A program made the translations under genes and the position numbers. Under the pieces are notes generated by a model, which searched no databases, was not told where the DNA came from, and saw nothing but the letters and a program-made list of their open reading frames with translations. A DNA stretch of 64,000 nucleotides from Streptomyces sp. I6 (GTDB lineage Bacteria > Actinomycetota > Actinomycetes > Streptomycetales > Streptomycetaceae): the NCBI GenBank assembly GCA_003725745.1, contig RHDP01000001.1, positions 372,001 through 436,000 on the forward strand. The letters are read 5' to 3'. This document shows positions 56,430-64,000 of this stretch, piece after piece; within the stretch, counting starts at the first letter, position 1; the number at the start of each line of letters is the position of its first letter.

Positions 56430-58034
56430 CTAACGGGCAGCGGCCCTGCGCTCCTTCGCACGGGTGCGGCCCACCCAGCCCAGGGCGCCGAGGGCCAGTG
56501 CGGCGAGCACGCCCTCGGGCACGGCGCCCATACGGGTCGCCGGGGTCAGGGAGGAGCGCAGCGGCACCTCGGCGACCAGGGCGTCCGGGGTGAACATCCG
56601 GGTCTGCTGCGCGACCGTCCCGTCGGGCCGGATGATCGCGCTGACACCGCTGGTCACCGGCACCACGACGGCCCTGCTGTGCTCGACCGCCCGCACCCGG
56701 GACATCGCCAGCTGCTGGTAGGTCATCTCGCTGCGGCCGAAGGTGGCGTTGTTGCTGGGTACCGAGATGAGCTGGCCGCCGTGGGTGACGGTGTCCCGCA
56801 CGGCCCAGTCGAAGGCCGCCTCGTAGCAGGTGGCGAGGCCCACCCTGGTACCGGCCAGATCGAAGACGCCCACCTTGTCCCCGGGGCCGAAGTCGCGGCG
56901 GACCCGGTCCACGTCGGAGCTGAAGAGGCGGACGAACGGCCGCATGGGGATGTACTCGCCGAACGGCTGCACATGCCGCTTGTCGTAGGCGGCCACCGGC
57001 CCCTTCCCGGGCTCCCATGCGATCAGGGTGTTGCGCAGCGGTCCGGTCTCGGGGGTGAGGACCGCCCCGACCACGGTCGGCACCCCGACGGCCTCGACGG
57101 CCCGGTCGATCACGAGCCGTGCGTCGCTGTTGCGGTAGGGGTCGAGGTCCGAGGAGTTCTCCGGCCACAGCACGAAGTCCGGCTTGGCCACCCTGCCCGC
57201 GGCGACGTCCTCGGCGAGCTGCTCGGTGCGGGCCGCGTGGTTGTCGAGGACGGCCCGGCGCTGTGCGTTGAAGTCGAGGCCGAGCCTCGGCACGTTGCCC
57301 TGGATGGCCGCGACGGTCGCGGTGCCGTCCTCGGCGGAGTCGTCGACGAGGGGCAGCGCGGCGAGGGCCGCGGTGACCGGGAGCAGGACGGCGGTGGTGG
57401 CGGCGGCGAGTGGTCCGCGCGGGAGCCGGCCGGTCCTCCGGTACTCGCGGAGGCGGCGGGCCGTCTCGTACAGCCCGAAGCCGCACAGCGCGACCGCGAA
57501 GCCCAGCACGGGGGTGCCGCCCACCGCGGCGAGCGGCAGGAAGACGCCCTCCGCCTGCCCGAAGGCGATCTTGCCCCAGGGGAAGCCGCCGAACGGTACC
57601 CGCGCGCGCAGCCCCTCGCCGAGGACCCATACCGCGGCCGCCCACACCGGCCACAGCGGCAGCCGGGACACCAGGGCGATCCCGACGCCGGTCACCGCGA
57701 CGAAGAGCGCCTCGACGGCGGCCAGAGCCAGCCACGGTACGGGCCCGACCTCCTCCCCCGTCCAGACCAGCAGCGGCAGCAGGAAGCCGAGCCCGGCGAG
57801 GTGGCCGAGCCCGAACGCGGCCCGTGCCCGGCGCCCGTGGAGGCTCCAGCCGAGCAGGGCGAAAGCGGGGAGTGCCAGCCACCACAGCGGGCGCGGCGGG
57901 AAGCTCAGGAACAGCATGGCCCCGGACAGCGCGGCCGCGGCGGGCCTGGTGAGCCGTCGCAGCAGCAGGCGGGCCCGGTCGGACGCGGCGGGCACGGGCG
58001 GCCGGGTGCCGGCGGGAGTGATGGTGGCGCTCAC
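56430..58034 (-). CDS. lnt: Apolipoprotein N-acyltransferase
   Basis: 534 residues: about seven hydrophobic segments in the first 200 residues, then a nitrilase-like catalytic domain with the Glu-Lys-Cys triad in FVLWPENSSDLDPY, YDKRHVQPFGEYIP and GLATCYEAAFDWAV. It adds the third acyl chain to lipoproteins at the membrane. GTG 58034 is the start. Streptomyces commonly carry one or two Lnt proteins. The next downstream gene, a Nudix enzyme, is 9 bp away and may be co-transcribed. Confidence 0.93.
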   Translation of the reverse strand: MSATITPAGTRPPVPAASDRARLLLRRLTRPAAAALSGAMLFLSFPPRPLWWLALPAFALLGWSLHGRRARAAFGLGHLAGLGFLLPLLVWTGEEVGPVPWLALAAVEALFVAVTGVGIALVSRLPLWPVWAAAVWVLGEGLRARVPFGGFPWGKIAFGQAEGVFLPLAAVGGTPVLGFAVALCGFGLYETARRLREYRRTGRLPRGPLAAATTAVLLPVTAALAALPLVDDSAEDGTATVAAIQGNVPRLGLDFNAQRRAVLDNHAARTEQLAEDVAAGRVAKPDFVLWPENSSDLDPYRNSDARLVIDRAVEAVGVPTVVGAVLTPETGPLRNTLIAWEPGKGPVAAYDKRHVQPFGEYIPMRPFVRLFSSDVDRVRRDFGPGDKVGVFDLAGTRVGLATCYEAAFDWAVRDTVTHGGQLISVPSNNATFGRSEMTYQQLAMSRVRAVEHSRAVVVPVTSGVSAIIRPDGTVAQQTRMFTPDALVAEVPLRSSLTPATRMGAVPEGVLAALALGALGWVGRTRAKERRAAAR

Positions 58035-58448
58035 GTGCCGGAGTCTACGGCGGCACGGCCCGCTCCCGTCGGCACGGCCGGTGCGGGTGGCCCGGTACGG
58101 ACGACCCGGTACGGGTGGCGGAGGCGGACGGCGGGGGCCGGACGACCGGGGAGAAGGCTGCGGCCGACGGAAGGGGCGAACGCCGGAAGCGGGGCCGGAA
58201 GCGGACGGCAGGGGCGCGGGGCGCGGTGGGGGCGGTGCACGGTGGGGGGCGGTGCACGGTGGGGGATGTCACGGCATCCGGGCACTGCTCGTCCGTCCCG
58301 GCAGCCGGCCGGGGCTCGTCCCGGCGGCGGTGAGGGGCGGCCGACGAAGCGTGCACCGGTCGGCGCGGAAAAGGGCCGTCCCGGCAGGAGGCGGCGGACG
58401 CGGCAGGGGCGTACCGGAAAGGCAGGGAGGAGCGGTTCCCACCGCGGG
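58035..58448. other. Spacer with a perfect 17-bp tandem duplication
   Basis: 414 bp, no gene. GGCGGTGCACGGTGGGG repeats exactly at 58231-58247 and 58248-58264. Other short GGTACGGG repeats lie at about 58095-58120. Confidence 0.6.
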
Positions 58449-59012
58449 TCAGGCGGCCGGGGCCCGCCCGGTGGTGGCCCCCGGCCGCAGGTGGTCGCGG
58501 ATCACCCGGACCGCCGTCTCGGCGTCGTCCACCGTGACGGTGAAGGTACGGCCGTCGCCGAGGGTGAGCGCGATGCCCTCGCCCCGGCGGACGATGACGG
58601 CGGTGCCCTGCTCCGGGCGCCAGCGGCACCCCCAGCCTCCCCAGTGGCAGGGCGTGACACTGGGGACGAACTCGGCGCGGACGACCTGGTCGAGCGGGAT
58701 CCTGCGGCGGGGCACCCCCATGTGGCCGCAGCGCACCTCCATGGCGTCCCTGTCGACCCTCACCGCCACATGGACGAAGGCGAGGGTTCCGAAGAGCATC
58801 AGCAGCCCGGCGGCGACGCAGCCGATGACCGACATCAGCAGCGGCACGATGCCGGACGTCCACGGCTCGTCGACGGCGAGTTCGATTCCGAGGGCCATGC
58901 AGGCCGCTCCGGCAGAGGCCAGCACCCACTGGAGGCGGTTGGTCGCGCGACCGGTCCAGAGGGCGGGCGGTGGTTCTCCGGCCTGCCCCTGGTCACGGGG
59001 GTGGTCCGTCAT
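58449..59012 (-). CDS. Membrane protein with PH-like C-terminal domain
   Basis: 187 residues. Two adjacent hydrophobic helices (residues ~25-75: VLASAGAACMALGIELAVD, IVPLLMSVIGCVAAGLLMLF), then a beta-rich ~100-residue domain with VRVDRDAMEVRCGHMGVPRRR and FTVTVDDAETAVRVI that resembles bacterial PH-like membrane proteins. No catalytic motif. ATG 59012 begins MTDHPRDQGQAGEP; upstream in-frame codons look non-coding. Confidence 0.65.
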   Translation of the reverse strand: MTDHPRDQGQAGEPPPALWTGRATNRLQWVLASAGAACMALGIELAVDEPWTSGIVPLLMSVIGCVAAGLLMLFGTLAFVHVAVRVDRDAMEVRCGHMGVPRRRIPLDQVVRAEFVPSVTPCHWGGWGCRWRPEQGTAVIVRRGEGIALTLGDGRTFTVTVDDAETAVRVIRDHLRPGATTGRAPAA

Positions 59013-59146
59013 GCCTCGCACAGTACCCACCTTCCGGTTCGGGAGCATCGCCCGGTACGGAGGGCCCAGGAGCCGGAGGTCGGGTGCCCGGGTGTGCTTC
59101 CGCCCAGGTCGCCGCTGGCCGGCCCGGTCCGCGGGCGGGCCGCCGC

Positions 59147-59950
59147 TCAGTGCGCGGGCGTGACCGGCTTCACCGCGTCGAGCAGCCTGCCCTCGGCATA
59201 CGCCCGGGCCTCCGCGGGAAGCTGCGACTCACGTCCGCTGAGCAGCACCGTGAGCCCGCCGTCCGGTGCGGCCGAGGGCGCCGGGCGCGCACCCGCGCGC
59301 CGCAGCGCCTGGGCGGCGACGGCGACGGCTGAGCCGTGCAGCACGACCGGCGGGAGCCCTTCCGGGCGGCCCTCCGCCACGGCCGCGCGGATCCGCCCGG
59401 CGACGAGTTCGTAGTGGGTGCAGCCGAGGACCACGGCACGTACGTCCGACGGGGTGAGTGCGGCGGCGGCGGCCACGGCACGGGCCACCCCCGCCTCGTC
59501 CGCCCACTGGACGGCGTCGGCGAGGCCGGGGCACGGCACCTCGGTGACCTGGGCGCCGCCGGCGAAGTCCGCTATCAGCCGGCGCTGGTAGGGGCTGCCG
59601 GTGGTGGACGGGGTGGCCCAGATGGCGACGCGGCCGCCACCGGCGGCCGCGGGCTTGATCGCGGGTACCGTCCCGACGACCGGCAGACCGGGCTCCAGCG
59701 CGGCGCGCAGGGCGGGGAGGGCGTGCACGGAGGCGGTGTTGCAGGCGACGATCAGCGCGTCGGGGCGGTGTGCGGCCGCGGCCCCGGCGACGGTGAGGGC
59801 GCGCTCGGCGACGTCCTCCGGGGTGCGCGGGCCCCACGGCATGCCATCCGGGTCGGAGGAGAGGACGAGATGCGCGTCGGGCCGCAGCCGGCGCACCGCG
59901 GCGGCCGCCGCGAGGAGGCCGATTCCGGAGTCCATGAGCGCGATCTTCAC
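59147..59950 (-). CDS. Aspartate/glutamate racemase family protein (MurI-like)
   Basis: 267 residues. DSGIGLLAA at the N terminus, catalytic Cys in ACNTASVHALP and second Cys in VLGCTHYELV, as in glutamate racemase. It would provide D-glutamate, yet the surrounding residues are less conserved than housekeeping MurI, and Streptomyces usually have another MurI, so a paralogue with another amino acid is possible. Divergent from the glycosyltransferase, sharing a 58-bp gap. Confidence 0.8.
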   Translation of the reverse strand: MKIALMDSGIGLLAAAAAVRRLRPDAHLVLSSDPDGMPWGPRTPEDVAERALTVAGAAAAHRPDALIVACNTASVHALPALRAALEPGLPVVGTVPAIKPAAAGGGRVAIWATPSTTGSPYQRRLIADFAGGAQVTEVPCPGLADAVQWADEAGVARAVAAAAALTPSDVRAVVLGCTHYELVAGRIRAAVAEGRPEGLPPVVLHGSAVAVAAQALRRAGARPAPSAAPDGGLTVLLSGRESQLPAEARAYAEGRLLDAVKPVTPAH

Positions 59951-60008
59951 CCGGTCACCCTAGCCGACCGCCCTTGCGGTCCCCGCGATGTGGTGCAGAC
60001 TGCGGCGA

Positions 60009-61190
60009 ATGAGCCCCCTTGCGTGGATCGCCCTGACTTCCCTGGCCGCGTGGCTGTGGCTGCTGCTCGGGCAGGGCTTCTTCTGGCGCACGGACCAGCG
60101 GCTGCCGCGGCGGACGGCGCCGGCGCACTGGCCGTCGGTGGTGATCGTCGTGCCGGCCAGGGACGAGGCCGGCGTGCTGCCGGAGAGTCTGCCGTCACTG
60201 CTGCGGCAGACCTATCCGGGCAGGGCGGCGGTGGTGCTCGTCGACGACGGCAGTACGGACGGCACGGGCGAACTGGCCCGCAAGCTGGGCGAGCAGGGCG
60301 AGGGGCTGCCGCTGACCGTGACCTCGCCGGGCGATCCGGAGCCGGGGTGGACGGGCAAGCTGTGGGCGCTGCGGCACGGCATCGACCTGGCCCGCACCCT
60401 CGGCCCCGACTATCTGCTGCTCACCGACGCCGACATCGCGCACGAGCCGGACAGCCTGCGCGAACTCGTGGCGGCCGCGAAGACGAACGACCTCGATCTG
60501 GTGTCGCAGATGGCGCGCCTGCGGGTGGCGACGGGCTGGGAGCGCCTGGTCGTACCCGCGTTCGTGTACTTCTTCGCCCAGCTCTATCCGTTCCGCTGGG
60601 TCAACCGGGAGCCCGCACGGGCCACGGCGGCCGCGGGCGGGTGTGTGCTGCTGCGCACGGAGGCGGCCGAACGGGCCGGGATCCCGGAGTCGGTACGGCA
60701 GGCGGTGATCGACGACGTCGCGGTGGCACGGGCGGTGCGCCGGGCCGGCGGACGGGTCTGGCTGGGGCTCGCCGAGCGGGTGGACAGCGTCCGCCCCTAT
60801 CCGCGGCTGGTGGATCTGTGGCGGATGGTGTCCCGGAGCGCCTACGCCCAGCTGCGGTACAGTCCGCTGCTCCTGGCGGGGACGGTCGCCGGTCTCGCGG
60901 TGGTCTATCTGGCGCCGCCCGTCGCGGTGTACGCCGCGGCGGTCCCGGTGGTTCCGGGGTCCGCGGTGGCCGGCTGGGCGGGGCTGCTGGCCTGGGCGGT
61001 GATGGCGTCGACGTACGTCCCGATGCTCCGCTACTACCGGCAGACGCTGTGGCTCGCCCCGCTGCTGCCGTTCACCGCCCTGCTCTATCTGCTGATGACG
61101 GTGGATTCGGCCGTGCGGCACCGCCGGGGGCGGGGTGCGGCCTGGAAGGGGCGTACGTATCCCCGCCCGGAGGCCGCATCCGATCGTTGA
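60009..61190 (+). CDS. Membrane glycosyltransferase family 2, HpnB-like
   Basis: 393 residues. N-terminal hydrophobic helix (LAWIALTSLAAWLWLLLGQG), GT-A domain with VVIVVPARDEAGVLPESLPSLLRQTYP, VVLVDDGSTDGT, DXD-like LLTDADI and a catalytic VIDDVAVARAVR, then C-terminal membrane helices (about four). The organisation matches hopanoid-associated HpnB glycosyltransferases, but no hopanoid genes are nearby, so the acceptor is uncertain. ATG 60009. Confidence 0.78.
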   Translation: MSPLAWIALTSLAAWLWLLLGQGFFWRTDQRLPRRTAPAHWPSVVIVVPARDEAGVLPESLPSLLRQTYPGRAAVVLVDDGSTDGTGELARKLGEQGEGLPLTVTSPGDPEPGWTGKLWALRHGIDLARTLGPDYLLLTDADIAHEPDSLRELVAAAKTNDLDLVSQMARLRVATGWERLVVPAFVYFFAQLYPFRWVNREPARATAAAGGCVLLRTEAAERAGIPESVRQAVIDDVAVARAVRRAGGRVWLGLAERVDSVRPYPRLVDLWRMVSRSAYAQLRYSPLLLAGTVAGLAVVYLAPPVAVYAAAVPVVPGSAVAGWAGLLAWAVMASTYVPMLRYYRQTLWLAPLLPFTALLYLLMTVDSAVRHRRGRGAAWKGRTYPRPEAASDR

Positions 61191-61205
61191 CGCCCGGCGC
61201 CTCGC

Positions 61206-62464
61206 TCACTTCCTGCCGGGCGTCCAGTTCATGCCCCATCCGTAGGCGTGGTCGACGGTGCGCTGGGGGCTCACTCCGCGTTCCGGCACCAGGTAGCGGG
61301 CCTCGCGCTGGACGACGAGGTCGCCGCCCTGGTTGGTGATCAGCGCGAGGGCGCAGACGGTGGACGGGACGGTGCACTCGTCCAGGGAGAACTCCACGGG
61401 GGCGCCGTGCTGCGGCTGGAGGGTGACGGTGGCGTTCAGATCGGCGAAGCTGCGGGCGCCCTCGTAGATGGTGACGAAGATGACCACGCGGCGGAGTTCG
61501 TCCCGGTGGTCGAGGTTGACGGTGAGGTTCTCGCCTGCCTCCACCGCGCCGGTGCGGTCGTCGCCGTCGAGGTGGATGTACGGGGGCTGGTGGAGTGCGC
61601 CGAACGCGTTGCCGAGTGCCTGGACGACTCCCTTGCGGCCGTCCGCGAGTTCGAAGAGTGCGCACAGGTCGAGGTCGAGGTCGGCGTGCATCGCCACGGC
61701 CTTGCCGAGCTTGGCCCCCCATCCCCTGAACTGCTTGCGCACCTCCCAGTTGAGGTTGACCCGCATGACGCCGGATGTACCGCCCTGCTTGGCGAGCGAG
61801 ACGGTCGGCGCCTCCTTCGTCAGTGTGACCTTGGTGAGGCGTACCGGCCCGGTGACGGGCGCCGTCGGCGCGGGGGGTGCCGGGGGCGCCGGTGTGGAGG
61901 GCGCGGGGGTGCCGGGGGCGGGGCCGTCTGCCGGGGTTCGTCGACCGTGATGCCGAAGTCGGTCGCGAGGCCCTCCAGCCCGCTGTCGTACCCCTGTCCC
62001 ACCGCCCGGAACTTCCAGGCGCCGTCGCGCCGGTAGAGCTCGCCCAGGACGAAGGCCGTCTCGACCGTCGCGTCCCGGCTCTCGTAGCGAGCGATCTCGG
62101 TGCCGGCCGCGGCGTCCAGGACCCTTACGTACAGTCCCGGGACCTGCCCGAAGCTGCCTCCGTCGGCCGAGGCGGCGAGCACGATGCGCTCGACGGCCGG
62201 CTCGACGCGCCCCAGGTCGACCGCGATCCGGTCGGTCGTGGCACCGTCCGCGGCGTGCTTGCCCTCGTGGCGCACCGCGCCCGAGGCGTGCGCCGGCTGG
62301 TTGTAGAAGACGAAATCGGCGTCGGAGCGGACCCTTCCCGACCCCGAGGCGAGCAGCAGCGCCGACGCGTCCACGTCCGGGATCCCGTTTCCCGAACTCC
62401 AGCCCAACTCGACCCGAAGGCTCGGTGCGGGTACCGGAACATTGGCTCCTTTGAGCATGGACAT
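61206..62464 (-). CDS. TerD-family tellurium-resistance/stress protein, two domains (frame broken in a C run)
   Basis: About 419 residues. First TerD domain: MLKGANVPVPAPSLRVELGW, SSGNGIPDVDASALLLASGSG, DFVFYNQPAHASGAV, ELYRRDGAWKFRAVGQGY. A Pro/Ala/Thr-rich linker (PAPGTPAPSTPAPPAP) then a second domain with GVMRVNLNWEVRKQF, MHADLDLDLCALFELADG and a closing YGWGMNWTPGRK, as in TerA-like proteins. TerD domains bind calcium. The C4 run at plus-strand 61933-61936 needs one more C to join ITVDEP to ADGPAPGTP. The downstream gene is convergent, 15 bp away. Confidence 0.85.
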
Positions 62465-62705
62465 CCTCGCCCCCATCTTCCTCGTGCCCGGACAAGTGCG
62501 TGCGGACAACGTAGCCGCGGTGCCGCCCGGCCACCCGGTGGGCCCCATGGGCAACCCCTTCTCAGCTCGCTCTCTACACGATCCAGCCACCGAGGTGCGA
62601 CTGTTTTGCCCGTCTTCCCTCGGATTGGGGAATCCCGGTCACCGAGCAACATGTCACACACCCTCCTATCGGGCTCACCAAGGTTGACGTGCTCCCTGGC
62701 CTAAG
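62465..62705. other. Upstream region of the TerD gene
   Basis: About 240 bp leading up to the remnant element; no gene recognised. AT content rises slightly at 62583-62680. Confidence 0.4.
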
Positions 62706-62863
62706 AGCTGTCCCGTCATCACTGGCGGATCAGCGCACGGCGTCGGATGGGGTGCGTCGCAAGGCGGAGGGTCGTCCTCATACTGGGCATATTCGGGCGA
62801 TCCGACAACACAGCGAGGTGCAGCAGCTGTCGTCGTGCTCCCGCCGGGGATTGCGGGACAGCC
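62706..62863. mobile_element. MITE-like remnant of an insertion sequence
   Basis: About 158 bp flanked by imperfect terminal inverted repeats: AGCTGTCCCGTCAT at 62706-62719 and, on the opposite strand, GGCTGTCCCGCAAT (62850-62863). Streptomyces IS elements of the IS5/IS1647-like group have ends of AGCTGTCCCG type by recollection. No transposase reading frame remains; target-site duplication is not evident. Confidence 0.45.
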
Positions 62864-63161
62864 GTTGGAGTCCAGGGATTCCGGCCCGGGTCGTCTGACC
62901 CCTCCGGGGGCTTCCTGCTTCACCGCGCCGTGCGGGCACGGGTGCCCGTCTTACCGGCGCTCCACAGGCGTTCAGCGTCTCCGCCCGTCCGGCGGCGACT
63001 CGGGGGGCATCCGTTTCGCCTTGGTTCCGGCCGCCCGACCAGTACGAACACCGACCGGGGCCCCCGGGCCGGCGGGGCCCCCGGTACCGGGGGCCCATGC
63101 CCAGGCAGAGATGGCGCCCCGGTCTCAAGGGAGACGTCGAGTGCGCCGTCGGCCTCGACGT

Positions 63162-63605
63162 CTACTGCGGTGGCGTGGCGGACGTCCACCGAGTCCGGGA
63201 CGCAGTCCTGGCGGCCGTCCTCCCCCATGTGGAGGGCGCGTACAAGCGCGGCCTGATTGCCGGCCGCAGCCAGACCGGCCACAGGACCAGGCGAAACCCC
63301 GAGGAAGAAGAGCTGGTGACGCCACCCACGGGAAACGCGCGGGCTTCCCGTGCCGGTGGCAGTGCCGCCGCGCAGAGGGCCGGCCCGGCCCTGTTGAGGA
63401 CGTTCGTCGAGCCGACGTGGTCCGCCTTCGCCGCGAACCCGCACGCCGCGCACGGGAACTTCGCTCGGGTGGCGCGGTGCCCCTTCGCGGTGTGCCCGCA
63501 GGACGGGCACGAGCGGGAGGTGTTGCGGGGGTCCACGGCGGCGACGGTCCGACCGGCGCGTTCAGCCTTGTTGGCGAGGACCGCAAGGGGTTCCCCAACC
63601 AGCAC
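63162..63605 (-). pseudogene. C-terminal fragment of an IS200/IS605-type TnpB
   Basis: Only the last ~75 residues of TnpB are recognisable (63605 to about 63384): KAERAGRTVAAVDPRNTS, the zinc-finger CPSCG ... CAACGF, and ADHVGSTNVLNRAG with the last RuvC acidic residue. The RuvC-I and RuvC-II portions are missing, cut off where the DUF6643-type gene starts. Beyond 63384 the frame continues without similarity. Non-functional as a nuclease. No TnpA is present. Confidence 0.7.
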
Positions 63606-63628
63606 ATCGTGGGCTTAACTTATGTGCC

Positions 63629-64000
63629 ATGACCTCCCCCCGCTCCACCTACGGCGGCGGTTACCACTCCGCGCCGTCCTTCCCCGACACCCCGATCTAC
63701 GACTCCCTGGTCGCTGAGCGGGGCATGCCTCAGATCGCGCCGATCCGAGTGCCCTCCGCGTACGACACCGGCAGCAGCCACCTGCCGGCACTGTCCGCGG
63801 CCCTGCCCGCCCTCCCGGCGGCCCCCTCCCAGCCCGGCCCGGCCTACGGCTACCCGCAGCCCGCGCCGCAACCGGTGCCCCTGCAGCAGGCGGCTGCCCC
63901 GTACATCCCCCAGCAGCCCGTCGGCCCGCGCGGCTACCCGGGCGGGCAGCAGCAGCACATGGCCCGCCCGATGGCGGGCGGGTACGAGGCGATGCGGCCG
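63629..64000 (+). CDS. DUF6643-family protein, 5' part
   Basis: At least 124 residues, cut by the window end. Begins MTSPRSTYGGGYHSAPSFPD, then TPIYDSLVAERGMPQIAPIR, a Pro/Gln/Tyr-rich middle (YGYPQPAPQPVP) and QQHMARPMAGGYEAMRP. It matches the Streptomyces DUF6643 proteins as I remember them; function unknown. The ATG is directly preceded by AACTTATGTGCC with no good ribosome site, so the message may be leaderless. Confidence 0.75.
   Translation, partial: MTSPRSTYGGGYHSAPSFPDTPIYDSLVAERGMPQIAPIRVPSAYDTGSSHLPALSAALPALPAAPSQPGPAYGYPQPAPQPVPLQQAAAPYIPQQPVGPRGYPGGQQQHMARPMAGGYEAMRP

Noticed and set aside
63162-63605. Intact TnpB nuclease
   Set aside because: The RuvC-I and RuvC-II regions are absent.

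Overview
The window is high-GC actinobacterial DNA, almost certainly from a Streptomyces chromosome. Supporting evidence: a WhiE/TcmN-type aromatic polyketide block, a WhiD-type Wbl protein, DtxR/DmdR-type iron boxes, a DUF5997/LysR-like pair, LAETG (class E) sortase substrates, a monomeric isocitrate dehydrogenase and the start of a DUF6643-type gene. GTG starts and ATGA/GTGA overlaps are frequent. I saw no rRNA, tRNA, CRISPR array or prophage.

Layout. 1-4 kb: 3' end of a type II PKS operon (chain length factor, ACP, aromatase, TcmI-like cyclase) facing a convergent pair (secreted beta-helix protein, O-methyltransferase). 4-11.1 kb: iron-controlled NRPS-independent siderophore locus, with an FhuF-like reductase diverging across two iron boxes from ATP-grasp ligase - IucA/C - IucA/C - PLP decarboxylase. 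11.3-14.3 kb: kinase-fold protein, Nudix enzyme and a DUF2470 gene with its own iron box. 14.4-22.2 kb: five-gene minus-strand cassette, in transcription order SWIM-like, unknown, VWA, MoxR AAA+ and DUF5682. 22.6-26 kb: betaine aldehyde dehydrogenase and GMC (choline) dehydrogenase. 26.4-36.2 kb: isocitrate dehydrogenase, a decayed SpoIIE-type phosphatase relic, a CFA-synthase-like methyltransferase, a Zn alcohol dehydrogenase, a thioredoxin-reductase-like flavoprotein and a large PAS-GAF-PP2C-ATPase phosphatase. 36.5-43 kb: cyclophilin, lutABC, WhiD-like regulator, two VOC proteins and a small membrane protein. 43-47.6 kb: two LAETG surface proteins flanking a tandem universal stress protein. 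47.9-50.9 kb: DUF5997, LysR-like effector domain, hydrophobic peptide, CsbD and an ABM monooxygenase. 51-56 kb: MHS transporter, PucR regulator and 3-hydroxybutyrate dehydrogenase. 56-62.5 kb: Nudix, Lnt, membrane protein, racemase, glycosyltransferase and TerD protein. 62.5-64 kb: a MITE-like remnant and a TnpB relic lie before a gene cut by the window edge.

A pervasive caveat: eleven otherwise normal genes are each broken by exactly one apparent missing base inside a G or C run (near 811, 2701, 5751, 10113, 14754, 20105, 24910, 46098, 48983, 56270 and 61933). The uniform direction and context point to homopolymer errors in the read or assembly rather than eleven pseudogenes. I annotated those genes across the break.

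Functionally, the window combines sporulation-linked chemistry, iron acquisition, carbon use (lactate, hydroxybutyrate, choline) and envelope proteins. The least understood parts are the MoxR/VWA/DUF5682 cassette and the product of the siderophore locus.
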